Of a stretch of DNA of 6,751 nt, positions 1 to 6,163 are shown in pieces (the stretch's first letter is position 1; the number at the start of each line of letters is the position of its first letter). Origin of the DNA: Actinomycetes bacterium (lineage in GTDB: Bacteria; Actinomycetota; Acidimicrobiia; Acidimicrobiales; Bog-793); the NCBI GenBank assembly GCA_021823365.1, contig JAKAOD010000171.1, positions 1 through 6,751 on the forward strand. The letters are read 5' to 3'. The position numbers and the translations under genes were made by a program. The notes under the pieces were generated by a model that was not told where the DNA came from, made no database searches, and saw only the letters and a list, made by a program, of their open reading frames with translations.

Positions 1-1
1 A

Positions 2-883
2 GAGATCTTCGCACTGCTCGGGCCGAACGGGGCCGGAAAGAGCACCACGGTGAAGATGCTCTGCACCCTTGCACGGCCCACCGACGGCACCGCGACGGTC
101 GACGGGTTCGACGTTCGCCGCCAGCCAAAGGCCGTTCGCCGTCGCATCGGCTTGGTCTTCCAGGAGCAGACCCTCGACGACCAGCTGACGGCCGAGGAGA
201 ACCTCCGTTTCCACGCCGTCCTCTACCGTGTACCGAAGATGGAGGTGGAGGCTCGGATCCGCCGGGTGCTGGACCTCGTGGAGCTCACCGATCGCCGCCG
301 GGACGTGGTCTCCACCTTCTCCGGCGGGATGGCCCGACGCCTGGAGATCGCCCGGAGCATGCTCCACACCCCGGCGGTTCTCTTCCTCGACGAGCCGACT
401 GTCGGGCTCGATCCGCAGACTCGCGCCCTCATGTGGGAAGACGTCACCCGGCTCCGCGAGGAAGCCGGGGTGACCATCCTGCTCACCACCCACTACATGG
501 ACGAAGCCGAGTACGCCGATCGCATCGCGATCATCGACCGAGGCTCGATCGTGGCACTCGACACGCCGAGCAACCTGAAGGCAATGGTGTCGGCGGACAC
601 CGTCGAGCTCACGACCGCGGATGACCCGGCCGCCGCGGCAAGACTTACAGCGGCCGGGTTCCGGGCCAAGCTCGGAACAGGGAGCGTCGTCGTCTTCACG
701 CCGAACGGAGATTCCCAGATCGCGCGTCTCATCGACGTCGCCGGCGTCGCCGTCACGAACGTGCACGTGCACCGTCCCTCGCTCGACGACGTGTTCCTCC
801 ATTTCACCGGTCGTCAGATCCGCGCGGAGCACGCCGAGCACGTCTTGCCGATGCGCATGCGAGCACGCGCTCGGCGCCGTTAG
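2..883 (+). CDS. DrrA-like ABC exporter ATP-binding subunit, 5' truncated by window edge
   Basis: This is the ATPase subunit of an ABC-2 type exporter of the daunorubicin-resistance (DrrA) type; it would hydrolyse ATP on the cytoplasmic face to drive the permease encoded next. The frame is open from base 2 with 293 residues visible. Walker A (GPNGAGKST) starts at visible residue 7, so roughly 25-35 N-terminal residues and the true start lie outside the window; the GTG at base 50 is inside the P-loop region and is not the start. Also visible are the Q-loop (VFQEQ, near residue 54), the signature FSGGM (106-110, the form usual in DrrA relatives rather than LSGGQ), Walker B LFLDEP (127-132), the D-loop VGLD and the H-loop TTHYMDEAE (His164). 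The C-terminal part, ending PSLDDVFLHFTGR, resembles the extension (DUF4162-like) of this subfamily. All catalytic residues are intact. The substrate cannot be read from the sequence. Confidence 0.93.
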   Translation, partial: EIFALLGPNGAGKSTTVKMLCTLARPTDGTATVDGFDVRRQPKAVRRRIGLVFQEQTLDDQLTAEENLRFHAVLYRVPKMEVEARIRRVLDLVELTDRRRDVVSTFSGGMARRLEIARSMLHTPAVLFLDEPTVGLDPQTRALMWEDVTRLREEAGVTILLTTHYMDEAEYADRIAIIDRGSIVALDTPSNLKAMVSADTVELTTADDPAAAARLTAAGFRAKLGTGSVVVFTPNGDSQIARLIDVAGVAVTNVHVHRPSLDDVFLHFTGRQIRAEHAEHVLPMRMRARARRR

Positions 884-892
884 GCAGCACGG

Positions 893-1759
893 ATGACGGT
901 CGCCCGGCTCCCGATCGCACCTGGGACGCTCACCGACGAGCGCAGCGACCTCGGAAGCGAGCTCCGAACGGTCGGCATGGTGTGGGAGCGTGAGCTCATC
1001 CGCTTCGTCCGGACCCGAACGCGGATCCTTTCGAGCTTCATCCAGCCCATCCTGTTCCTCTTCGTCCTCGGCTATGGAATGTCGACGCTCGTGGGAACGA
1101 CGGAAGGGTTCACATTCAAGAAGTTCGTCTTCCCCGGCATCGTCGCCATGTCCGTCGTCATGACGGCGATCTTCTCCGCCATCTCGATCGTGTGGGACCG
1201 GGAATTCGGCTTCCTTCGGGAGATGGTCGTCGCCCCGGTGAGCCGGGCCTCGCTCGTTGTCGGAAAGACCCTCGGTGGGGCGAGCATCGCGACCGTCCAG
1301 GGCTCCATCATGCTGGTCCTGGCACCGCTCATCGGCGTCCACCTGACCGCGCTGCTCGTCCTCGAGGTCGTCGGCCTCGAACTGCTCATGGCTCTAGCCA
1401 TGACGACGTTCGGCGTCTTCGTCGCAAGCCGCATTCAGCGGATCGAGGCGTTCCAGGTGGTGATGCAGCTGCTCCTGTTCCCCATGCTCTTCCTCTCCGG
1501 TGCGCTGTTCCCCCTGAAGGGGCTGCCGGCGTGGCTGGCGGTCATCACCCGGATCAACCCCCTCACCTACGCCATCGACCCGTTTCGCCGTGTGGTGTTC
1601 GCCGTGCAGCACGTGCCGCCAGCTGCAGCCGCGCGCTTCTCCACCGGGGTGACGCTCTTCGGGTACTCCCTCCCGATCTCGGCCGAGATCGGCGTCGTGT
1701 GCGCGTTCGCGGCGTTGTTCCTCACGCTCGCCGTCGCAGGCTTCGGAAAGCCTGAGTAG
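893..1759 (+). CDS. ABC-2 type (DrrB-like) exporter permease
   Basis: This is the membrane subunit that would pair with the upstream ATPase to form an efflux or polysaccharide/lipid export complex. It has 288 residues, the usual size for DrrB-like permeases. A cytoplasmic N-terminus leads into RELIRFVRTRTRILSSFIQP, the typical ABC-2 entry segment. About six membrane segments follow, near residues 46-64, 79-100, 120-148, 153-178, 190-216 and 262-284. The stretch FLSGALFPLKGLP and the following RINPLTYAIDPFRR (about 219-233) are hallmarks of the ABC2_membrane family. The ATG at 893 lies 9 bp after the ATPase stop, which indicates one operon with likely translational coupling. The Shine-Dalgarno sequence is weak, and an internal ATG at codon 29 (MVWEREL) is a less likely start. 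Drug export is the usual annotation, but the family also moves lipids and glycans, so the substrate is open. Confidence 0.92.
   Translation: MTVARLPIAPGTLTDERSDLGSELRTVGMVWERELIRFVRTRTRILSSFIQPILFLFVLGYGMSTLVGTTEGFTFKKFVFPGIVAMSVVMTAIFSAISIVWDREFGFLREMVVAPVSRASLVVGKTLGGASIATVQGSIMLVLAPLIGVHLTALLVLEVVGLELLMALAMTTFGVFVASRIQRIEAFQVVMQLLLFPMLFLSGALFPLKGLPAWLAVITRINPLTYAIDPFRRVVFAVQHVPPAAAARFSTGVTLFGYSLPISAEIGVVCAFAALFLTLAVAGFGKPE
1737..1754. terminator. Hairpin at the convergent junction, possible bidirectional terminator
   Basis: A perfect 7-bp stem (CAGGCTT / AAGCCTG) with a 4-base loop overlaps the last codons of the permease gene and lies about 25 bases past the stop of the converging MFS gene. 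There is no T-tract on either strand, so this is not a canonical intrinsic terminator. A second hairpin, GGTGCG / CGCACC with a 3-base loop at 1789-1803, lies just inside the MFS 3' end. Position favours a transcription stop between converging genes; the structure alone is only suggestive. Confidence 0.35.
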
Positions 1760-1779
1760 GCCCCACGTTCAGCCCGTTC

Positions 1780-3228
1780 TCACGGCCGGGTGCGTCCCGC
1801 ACCGCCGACCCGGGTCGCGCGAGCGGCCGAGAGGGCTGCGGCGAGCGCCATGAGGCCCATCGAGGCGTAGAAGGCAGCGTGAAGACCTGACGTGAAGGTC
1901 CCCACGAGACCGCCGCGGAGGCTCGTCGAGCCGACGAAGATCGCGAAGGCGAGGTGCCGACTGATGCTGCGGGACGCGGTGAGAATGGCCATCGAGAAGG
2001 AGAAGACCATTCCCACATTGGCGAAGGTGCGAAGCATCCCCGACGAGATGCCGAACGCGTCGGGCGGGGAGGCCTTCATCACCGCGGAGTTGTTCGCCGG
2101 GAAGAAGCAGCTCGCGCCCAAGCCGTTCACGACGCTGCCGGCGACCACGAGCCACAGCCCGCTCGCGGGCGCGAGGTGTGCGTAGACGAAGAGGGCGACC
2201 ACCTGGACGCCGAGGCCGATCGTCGCGGGCAGGACGGGCGCGAAGCGGTCGGCGAGCCTCCCCGCCACGGGGCCGACCCCGGCACCGACCAGGTAGCCGG
2301 GGACGAGGAGCAGGGACGCGTGGATCGGGGTCAGGCGCCGAACCCCCTGGAGGTACATGATGACGAGGAAGAGCACCGAGTAGTTGGCAAGGCCCTGGAA
2401 AAGCGACGCCAGCAGCGACGGGGTCATCGACGGGACGCGGAACAACGAAAGGTCCAGCATCGGCTCGGCAGACCGCCGTTCGACGAGGATGAACAACCCG
2501 ATGAAGGCGAGCCCGCCCAGCAGGTAACCCACGAGCTCCGCGTCGAGAGGCGAAACCGCCAGCTTGGTGGCGGCCCAGAGGATCCCGAAGAGGCCGAGCC
2601 CCAAGGCGGTCATCCCGAAGAGGTCGAGCCGGTGGGGCTTGCGCTCCCCAGTCTCGCGCAGGAGACGCAGCGCGAGACCGACCCCGACGAGTCCGATGGG
2701 CACGTTGATCCAGAAGATCCATCTCCAGGACACGTAGGTCACGATGGCGCCACCGAGCAGGATCCCGAGCACCGCCCCCAGGCTGAACCCGACCCCGTTG
2801 TACCCGTATGCCCTTCCCCGCTTCTCCCGGGGGAACAAGTCGGCGATGATCGCCCCGCTGTTCGCGCTGACGAGCGCGCCGCCGGCACCCTGCAGCAGGC
2901 GAAAAGCCACGATCGACATCTCGTCCCAGGCCAGCGCGCACAGCGCGGACCCCACCATGAAGACCAAGAATCCCGCCTCGTACATCCGGACCCGGCCGAA
3001 CATGTCGCCGAGGCGCCCGACCTGCGTCGCGAGCAGCGTGATGACGAGCAGGTAGCCGATGACCACCCAGATGACGGAGTCCAGCGCCACGTGCAGGGAC
3101 CGCTCGATCTCGGGGAGCGCGAGGACCACGATCGTCGTGTCAACCGCCGTGATCATGACGCCGATCATCACGACGACGATCGCCACGCCGCTGCCGGTCT
3201 CGCTCCGTCGCGACTGCGTCGTCGTCAC
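1780..3228 (-). CDS. DHA2-family (14-helix) MFS drug exporter
   Basis: This is a proton-coupled exporter of the EmrB/QacA type in the cytoplasmic membrane. With the GTG start at 3228 it has 482 residues, normal for 14-helix members. Family motifs appear in order: motif D1 in helix 1 (VDTTIVVLALP, about 29-39), motif A GRLGDMFGRVRMY (71-83), motif B RLLQGAGGALVSA (110-122) and the antiporter motif C region GVGFSLGAVLGILLGG (145-160). The C-terminal half retains a second motif A-like loop (GRLADRF). The GTG was preferred over the ATG at 3276 because GAGGAGG sits 5 bases before it and the hydrophobic core starts about 14 residues later; the extra 16 residues of the longer form look non-coding. 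A weak -10-like TAGAAC (minus strand, 3264-3269) would also place the transcript start downstream of the ATG. It runs towards the ABC exporter and diverges from the cytochrome b-like gene. Substrate unknown. Confidence 0.93.
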   Translation of the reverse strand: MTTTQSRRSETGSGVAIVVVMIGVMITAVDTTIVVLALPEIERSLHVALDSVIWVVIGYLLVITLLATQVGRLGDMFGRVRMYEAGFLVFMVGSALCALAWDEMSIVAFRLLQGAGGALVSANSGAIIADLFPREKRGRAYGYNGVGFSLGAVLGILLGGAIVTYVSWRWIFWINVPIGLVGVGLALRLLRETGERKPHRLDLFGMTALGLGLFGILWAATKLAVSPLDAELVGYLLGGLAFIGLFILVERRSAEPMLDLSLFRVPSMTPSLLASLFQGLANYSVLFLVIMYLQGVRRLTPIHASLLLVPGYLVGAGVGPVAGRLADRFAPVLPATIGLGVQVVALFVYAHLAPASGLWLVVAGSVVNGLGASCFFPANNSAVMKASPPDAFGISSGMLRTFANVGMVFSFSMAILTASRSISRHLAFAIFVGSTSLRGGLVGTFTSGLHAAFYASMGLMALAAALSAARATRVGGAGRTRP

Positions 3229-3233
3229 GAAGG

Positions 3234-3240
3234 CCTCCTC
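3234..3240 (-). promoter_or_regulatory. Ribosome binding site fixing the GTG start of the MFS gene
   Basis: GAGGAGG on the minus strand, 5 bases upstream of the GTG at 3228. It is the only strong Shine-Dalgarno match near the 5' end of this frame; no comparable match precedes the alternative ATG at 3276. Confidence 0.7.
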
Positions 3241-3340
3241 GTTGCCGCCGTCGGCTGGCTGCCGTTCTAGCCGCAATGGCCGCCCTGGGGCTCCCTTCGA
3301 CTTCTGGCGGGATCGCCCCCTGCACCCGTCGGCCCCCTCC

Positions 3341-3360
3341 TTGAGGACCTAAGTCCCTAC
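3341..3360. promoter_or_regulatory. DosR/DevR-like palindromic operator
   Basis: TTGAGGACCTAAGTCCCTAC matches the mycobacterial DosR (DevR) dormancy-regulon consensus TTSGGGACTWWAGTCCCSAA at 16 of 20 positions; mismatches are at positions 4, 9, 18 and 20. The core arms GGAC / GTCC and the central TA are intact, and one arm carries the full GTCCC. DosR is a NarL-type response regulator that answers hypoxia, NO and redox signals; related regulators occur in other actinobacteria. The box lies 82 bp upstream of the cytochrome b-like ATG and 112 bp from the MFS start, inside their shared divergent region. Distance and the respiratory character of the product favour the cytochrome gene as target. 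No DosR gene is in the window, so the binding protein is inferred. Confidence 0.5.
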
Positions 3361-3424
3361 ACTGGTTCTGCCTGGGTACCCGAGGCTGGGCACAACGGGC
3401 GGCAATGGGCTGCGCGACGCGTAC

Positions 3425-3435
3425 AAAGGGGGTGA
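3425..3435 (+). promoter_or_regulatory. Strong ribosome binding site of the cytochrome b-like gene
   Basis: AAAGGGGGTGA lies 7 bases before the ATG at 3443 and closely resembles the anti-16S complement. It fixes the start, which matters because the first 90 residues are not part of the recognisable cytochrome b core. Confidence 0.7.
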
Positions 3436-3442
3436 CACGCTT

Positions 3443-5383
3443 ATGGGCCTTTTGGCGGTAGACCTGAACTCGCCGGGCACGTACGTGCACTGGAACATCT
3501 TCTCGGTGTCCGTGTCGAACCTGGTGCTGATCCTCGTGATGGTGGTGATCTTCGGCGCGGCCCTTCTCGTGCCGTTCCCTCATCGCGAGCACGATCGCCG
3601 CGCGGACGGCCAGGACGCCCAGGAACCATCAGACAAGGGGGCCTCGCTCACCACCTTGGAAGCCTCCGGCACCGGCTACGGAGCTCAGGAGGTCGGCGAC
3701 CCCACCATGTGGACGGCTCGAGTGCGTCGCCTCGGCCTGCGCTTCCTCCCGCCGGGCAAGCTCCTGCCTGACAGGCAGCCCGCGTACGTGAGCTCGTGGG
3801 TCTACGTGTTCGGCGTCGCGACGCTGTCGGCACTCGGCGTAGCGATCGTCTCGGGGTTCGCGCTGGCGCTCGGAGGACCCGACTGGTGGCACTACAACCC
3901 CGTGGGCCACTTCTTCAACAGCCTCCACCTGTGGAGCGTGGAGATCTTCATGGCCTTCATGGTCATCCACCTCTGGGGGAAGTTCTGGATGGCGGCGTGG
4001 CGGGGGCGGCGCGTCCTCACCTGGATGACGGGAGTGGCAGCCTTCCTCTTCTCGGTCGTCGAGTGCTTCACCGGTTACCTCTCCCAGCAGAACCTCGACT
4101 CACAATGGATCTCGACCAACGCCAAGGACGCCTTCAACGCGGCCGGGGTCGGGCCCTTCCTCGACACCATGAACTTCGGGCAGATGCTCATGTGGCACAT
4201 CGTCCTCGTCCCGCTGATCCTGGTGGCCATCGTCGGCGCGCACGTGCTCCTCGTGCGGGTGCGCGGCGTGAGCCATCCGCTGCCTGCGCGGCGGGTCCGC
4301 GGTCGGGTCGCGCGCCGCGCGGCCATTGCGTCCGACGCCGCTGAGTGGCGCGGACCCACCCGCCGCTACGACATCTTGAAGGAGGCGGGGATCGCCGGTT
4401 CGGTGGTGCTCGTGCTCGTGGTGCTGCTCGCGTCGGTGCTCTCCTCGCCGGACGTGCCCCCCGTGACGGTCCAGACCTGGGCGCATGCCACACCTGGGGA
4501 CTTCATGGCGACGAGCGCCTCCGAGCTCGCCTACACGAGCCGCACCGCGACCTACGGACCTCCCTACGACAACACCTCGACGCCCGCTGGATCAGGCAAC
4601 GTCCAGAAGATCATCGTGTCCTGGCAGCTCATCACCGGCGTCATGCAGCCGGTCAACTCGGCGAAGACATTCGTGCTCTCGCCGCTCTCGACGCGTGCCC
4701 CGGGCGATCCGGCCCTCGCCCGAGCCCTCCGGCGCTACGAGACCGCCTCCAAGGCACGGCAGCGAGCCTGGGTCTCCGCCTACGTCACCGACGCCGTACC
4801 CCACGTCACCTTCACCGACGGCACGCCCTCGGTGCCGAAGGCCGACGACGGTCCGGTGCCGGTCCTCATGGACGCCGAGCTGTCTATGGCACGCTCGGGC
4901 GCGCTCGACGCTGCACTGCTCGCGCAGCACCAGTTCTACGGCACCAACTTCACGAAGCCCCTCCTCTTCCTCGAAGACGGCAGCTACTTCAGCGCGGTCG
5001 GGAAGAGGCTCCACCTGCTCGGCACACAGTGGGGGGTCATGAACGAGACCGGCAGCTACCCCGGCCAGCCGTGGCTGTGGCTCTACGACCTGTGGTACCA
5101 GGTCCCCGGGTTCCGGTCGTCGACGAACGTCGACCTCATCGCGATCTACATGACCGGAGTCGCCACGATCCTGCTGCTCTGCGTTCCTCTCGTCCCCGGA
5201 CTGCGTGACATTCCGCGGTACCTGCCCATCCACCGGCTCGTTTGGCGCTCCTGGAACAGTGGTGAGCCTCCCCCGCCGGGTTCGTCCGTGTCGCCTGCAC
5301 CCCGGAGCGCCGAGGCGGCCGGCGGCCGAGTGACCCGAGGCGGCCGGCGGCCGAGTGACCCGAGGCGGCCGGCGGCCGAGTGA
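3443..5383 (+). CDS. Cytochrome b N-terminal-domain membrane protein with large extracytoplasmic domain
   Basis: This 646-residue protein is a probable di-haem b membrane electron carrier, perhaps with quinone chemistry. An extra N-terminal helix (about 21-43) and a basic loop precede the cytochrome b core: helix A (118-143); helix B with His162 and His176, 14 apart; helix C (194-212); helix D with His252 and His267, 15 apart as in cytochrome b6. After helix C the usual GYxLPW reads GYLSQQN. There is no PEWY motif or subunit IV-like half. An Arg-rich cytoplasmic loop (283-309), helix E (316-334), a domain of about 230 residues on the outer side (335-562), a last helix (564-587) and a cytoplasmic tail follow; positive residues fit this topology. 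Cys occurs only at 208 and 580, so there is no CxxCH haem c site. The segment around 529-552 (QWGVMNETGSYPGQPWLWLY) looks like a family signature I recall from actinobacterial cytochrome b-like proteins. No Rieske or cytochrome c gene is adjacent in the window. The last 23 residues come from a tandem repeat. Confidence 0.88.
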   Translation: MGLLAVDLNSPGTYVHWNIFSVSVSNLVLILVMVVIFGAALLVPFPHREHDRRADGQDAQEPSDKGASLTTLEASGTGYGAQEVGDPTMWTARVRRLGLRFLPPGKLLPDRQPAYVSSWVYVFGVATLSALGVAIVSGFALALGGPDWWHYNPVGHFFNSLHLWSVEIFMAFMVIHLWGKFWMAAWRGRRVLTWMTGVAAFLFSVVECFTGYLSQQNLDSQWISTNAKDAFNAAGVGPFLDTMNFGQMLMWHIVLVPLILVAIVGAHVLLVRVRGVSHPLPARRVRGRVARRAAIASDAAEWRGPTRRYDILKEAGIAGSVVLVLVVLLASVLSSPDVPPVTVQTWAHATPGDFMATSASELAYTSRTATYGPPYDNTSTPAGSGNVQKIIVSWQLITGVMQPVNSAKTFVLSPLSTRAPGDPALARALRRYETASKARQRAWVSAYVTDAVPHVTFTDGTPSVPKADDGPVPVLMDAELSMARSGALDAALLAQHQFYGTNFTKPLLFLEDGSYFSAVGKRLHLLGTQWGVMNETGSYPGQPWLWLYDLWYQVPGFRSSTNVDLIAIYMTGVATILLLCVPLVPGLRDIPRYLPIHRLVWRSWNSGEPPPPGSSVSPAPRSAEAAGGRVTRGGRRPSDPRRPAAE

Positions 5384-5410
5384 CCCGAGGCGGCCGGCGG
5401 CCGAGTGACC
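5311..5410. repeat. Perfect 25-bp tandem repeat, four copies, spanning the cytochrome b-like stop codon
   Basis: Four identical 25-bp units (5311-5335, 5336-5360, 5361-5385, 5386-5410) run head to tail, followed by a degenerate fragment (tgaggc, 5411-5416). Each unit begins cgaggcggcc and ends ggccgagtgacc. Each carries one TGA at the same place. Because 25 is one more than a multiple of three, successive TGAs fall in successive frames (5331, 5356 and 5381); the third is the stop of the cytochrome b-like gene. The minus strand of the unit has no stop codon. The array also fills most of the gap to the converging secreted-protein gene. The GGCC-rich core could fold into small hairpins, so a role in 3'-end formation is possible but not shown. 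Confidence 0.95.
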
Positions 5411-5436
5411 TGAGGCTTCTCGCCGCGCGACGCCTC

Positions 5437-5976
5437 TCACCAGCCTCCCGAGCCTCGTGTCCCTCCGCTCGACGACGTCGAGGCCAGCGCGCCCTTGACC
5501 GGCGTGCCTTTGGGACTCAGGACGTACCACGTGCCTCCGAAGCTCTTGATCCCCTCCCCGTTCTCTTGCCCAGGACCACTGTCGGCCGCGTAGAAGTAGA
5601 GCGGGTGCCCGTCGTAGACCACCTGGAGCGACGAGCCCCGCTTCACCGTGCGGAACCTCTTCGCAATGACGCCCTTGCCCGCGCGCGGCTTGCCCTTCGT
5701 GAGGAGCGGCGGCCAAATCGAGGTGCATACGCCCGTGCACTCGAGCGACCTCGCGCCGGGAGCGGTGAGCGCGTACAGGGTCCGCCCGGCCCCGTCGGTG
5801 AGGATCTCGCCGTACTTCTTGGACCTTTCCAGGCGGACCAGGACGCCGTGGGACTCGGTTCGGTGCTTGCGGTTCGAGGCGCCGACAACGGCGGGCGAGG
5901 CCACCGCCGCCACCAGCGCGAGCGAGGACGCCACAGCGGCGGCGGTCAGGGATCGGCATGACGAGCGCTGGGCCAT
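5437..5976 (-). CDS. Secreted protein with Lipoprotein_15 (COG4315) repeats, function unknown
   Basis: This 179-residue exported protein has a Sec-type signal peptide: a basic start (MAQRSSCRS), a hydrophobic stretch (about 10-32) and likely cleavage after VGA near residue 33. There is no lipobox cysteine, so it is probably secreted or cell-surface rather than a lipoprotein. The mature part shows the two short repeats typical of COG4315/PF03640: ILTDGAGRTLYAL followed by CTGVCTSIWPPL (about 58-91, with Cys80 and Cys84), and VVYDGHPLYFYAADSGPGQ with FGGTWYVLSPKG (about 119-157). The tail is Ser/Gly-rich. The molecular function of this family is not established to my knowledge. The ATG at 5976 was chosen because GGAGAGGAG lies 6 bases upstream and the signal peptide begins there; the frame is open to 6258, but that extension has no signal-like or conserved sequence. 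The gene converges on the cytochrome b-like gene and diverges from the membrane protein gene. Confidence 0.87.
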   Translation of the reverse strand: MAQRSSCRSLTAAAVASSLALVAAVASPAVVGASNRKHRTESHGVLVRLERSKKYGEILTDGAGRTLYALTAPGARSLECTGVCTSIWPPLLTKGKPRAGKGVIAKRFRTVKRGSSLQVVYDGHPLYFYAADSGPGQENGEGIKSFGGTWYVLSPKGTPVKGALASTSSSGGTRGSGGW

Positions 5977-5982
5977 CTGCAG

Positions 5983-5991
5983 CTCCTCTCC
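5983..5991 (-). promoter_or_regulatory. Ribosome binding site fixing the start of the secreted protein
   Basis: GGAGAGGAG on the minus strand, 6 bases before the ATG at 5976. It supports the 179-residue product beginning with a signal peptide over the 273-residue open frame. Confidence 0.7.
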
Positions 5992-6141
5992 GTTGGCACA
6001 CGTCGTGTTCCTGGACGAAACGGTAGGCCAACGACCGGGGTCGGTGGCATCGGGTCGAGCCGACCGCCCCACGCGCGAGAGCGGCAGCGCGCGCCGAGGA
6101 GACCCGCCCGACGCCGCCATTCGGGTGCGGGCACCTCTCGG

Positions 6142-6147
6142 TAACAT
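6142..6147 (+). promoter_or_regulatory. Possible -10 element for the small membrane protein gene
   Basis: TAACAT fits the TAnnnT pattern of a housekeeping -10 element and stands out as an AT-rich spot in GC-rich DNA. A start of transcription about 7 bases later would leave a leader of about 10 bases before the GTG at 6164. The matching -35 (TTCGGG, 6120-6125, 16-base spacing) is poor. This is a weak call. Confidence 0.25.
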
Positions 6148-6163
6148 TTCGGGCCTGCACGCT

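Noticed and set aside
1769..2941. A 390-codon minus-strand frame overlapping the MFS gene
   Set aside because: It is an alternative frame of the same strand with Arg/Gly/Pro-rich sequence and no membrane segments; the MFS frame explains the region.
1954..3270. A 438-codon open frame on the plus strand
   Set aside because: It is antisense to the MFS exporter, whose motifs are unmistakable; the translation is a charged low-complexity shadow.
5311..5410. CRISPR-like array
   Set aside because: The 25-bp units abut directly with no spacers, so this is a plain tandem repeat.
5648..6163. Long N-terminal extension of the small membrane protein (305-codon frame)
   Set aside because: Most of it is antisense to the secreted-protein gene and the rest covers the divergent promoter region; the membrane helices begin only after about 6215.
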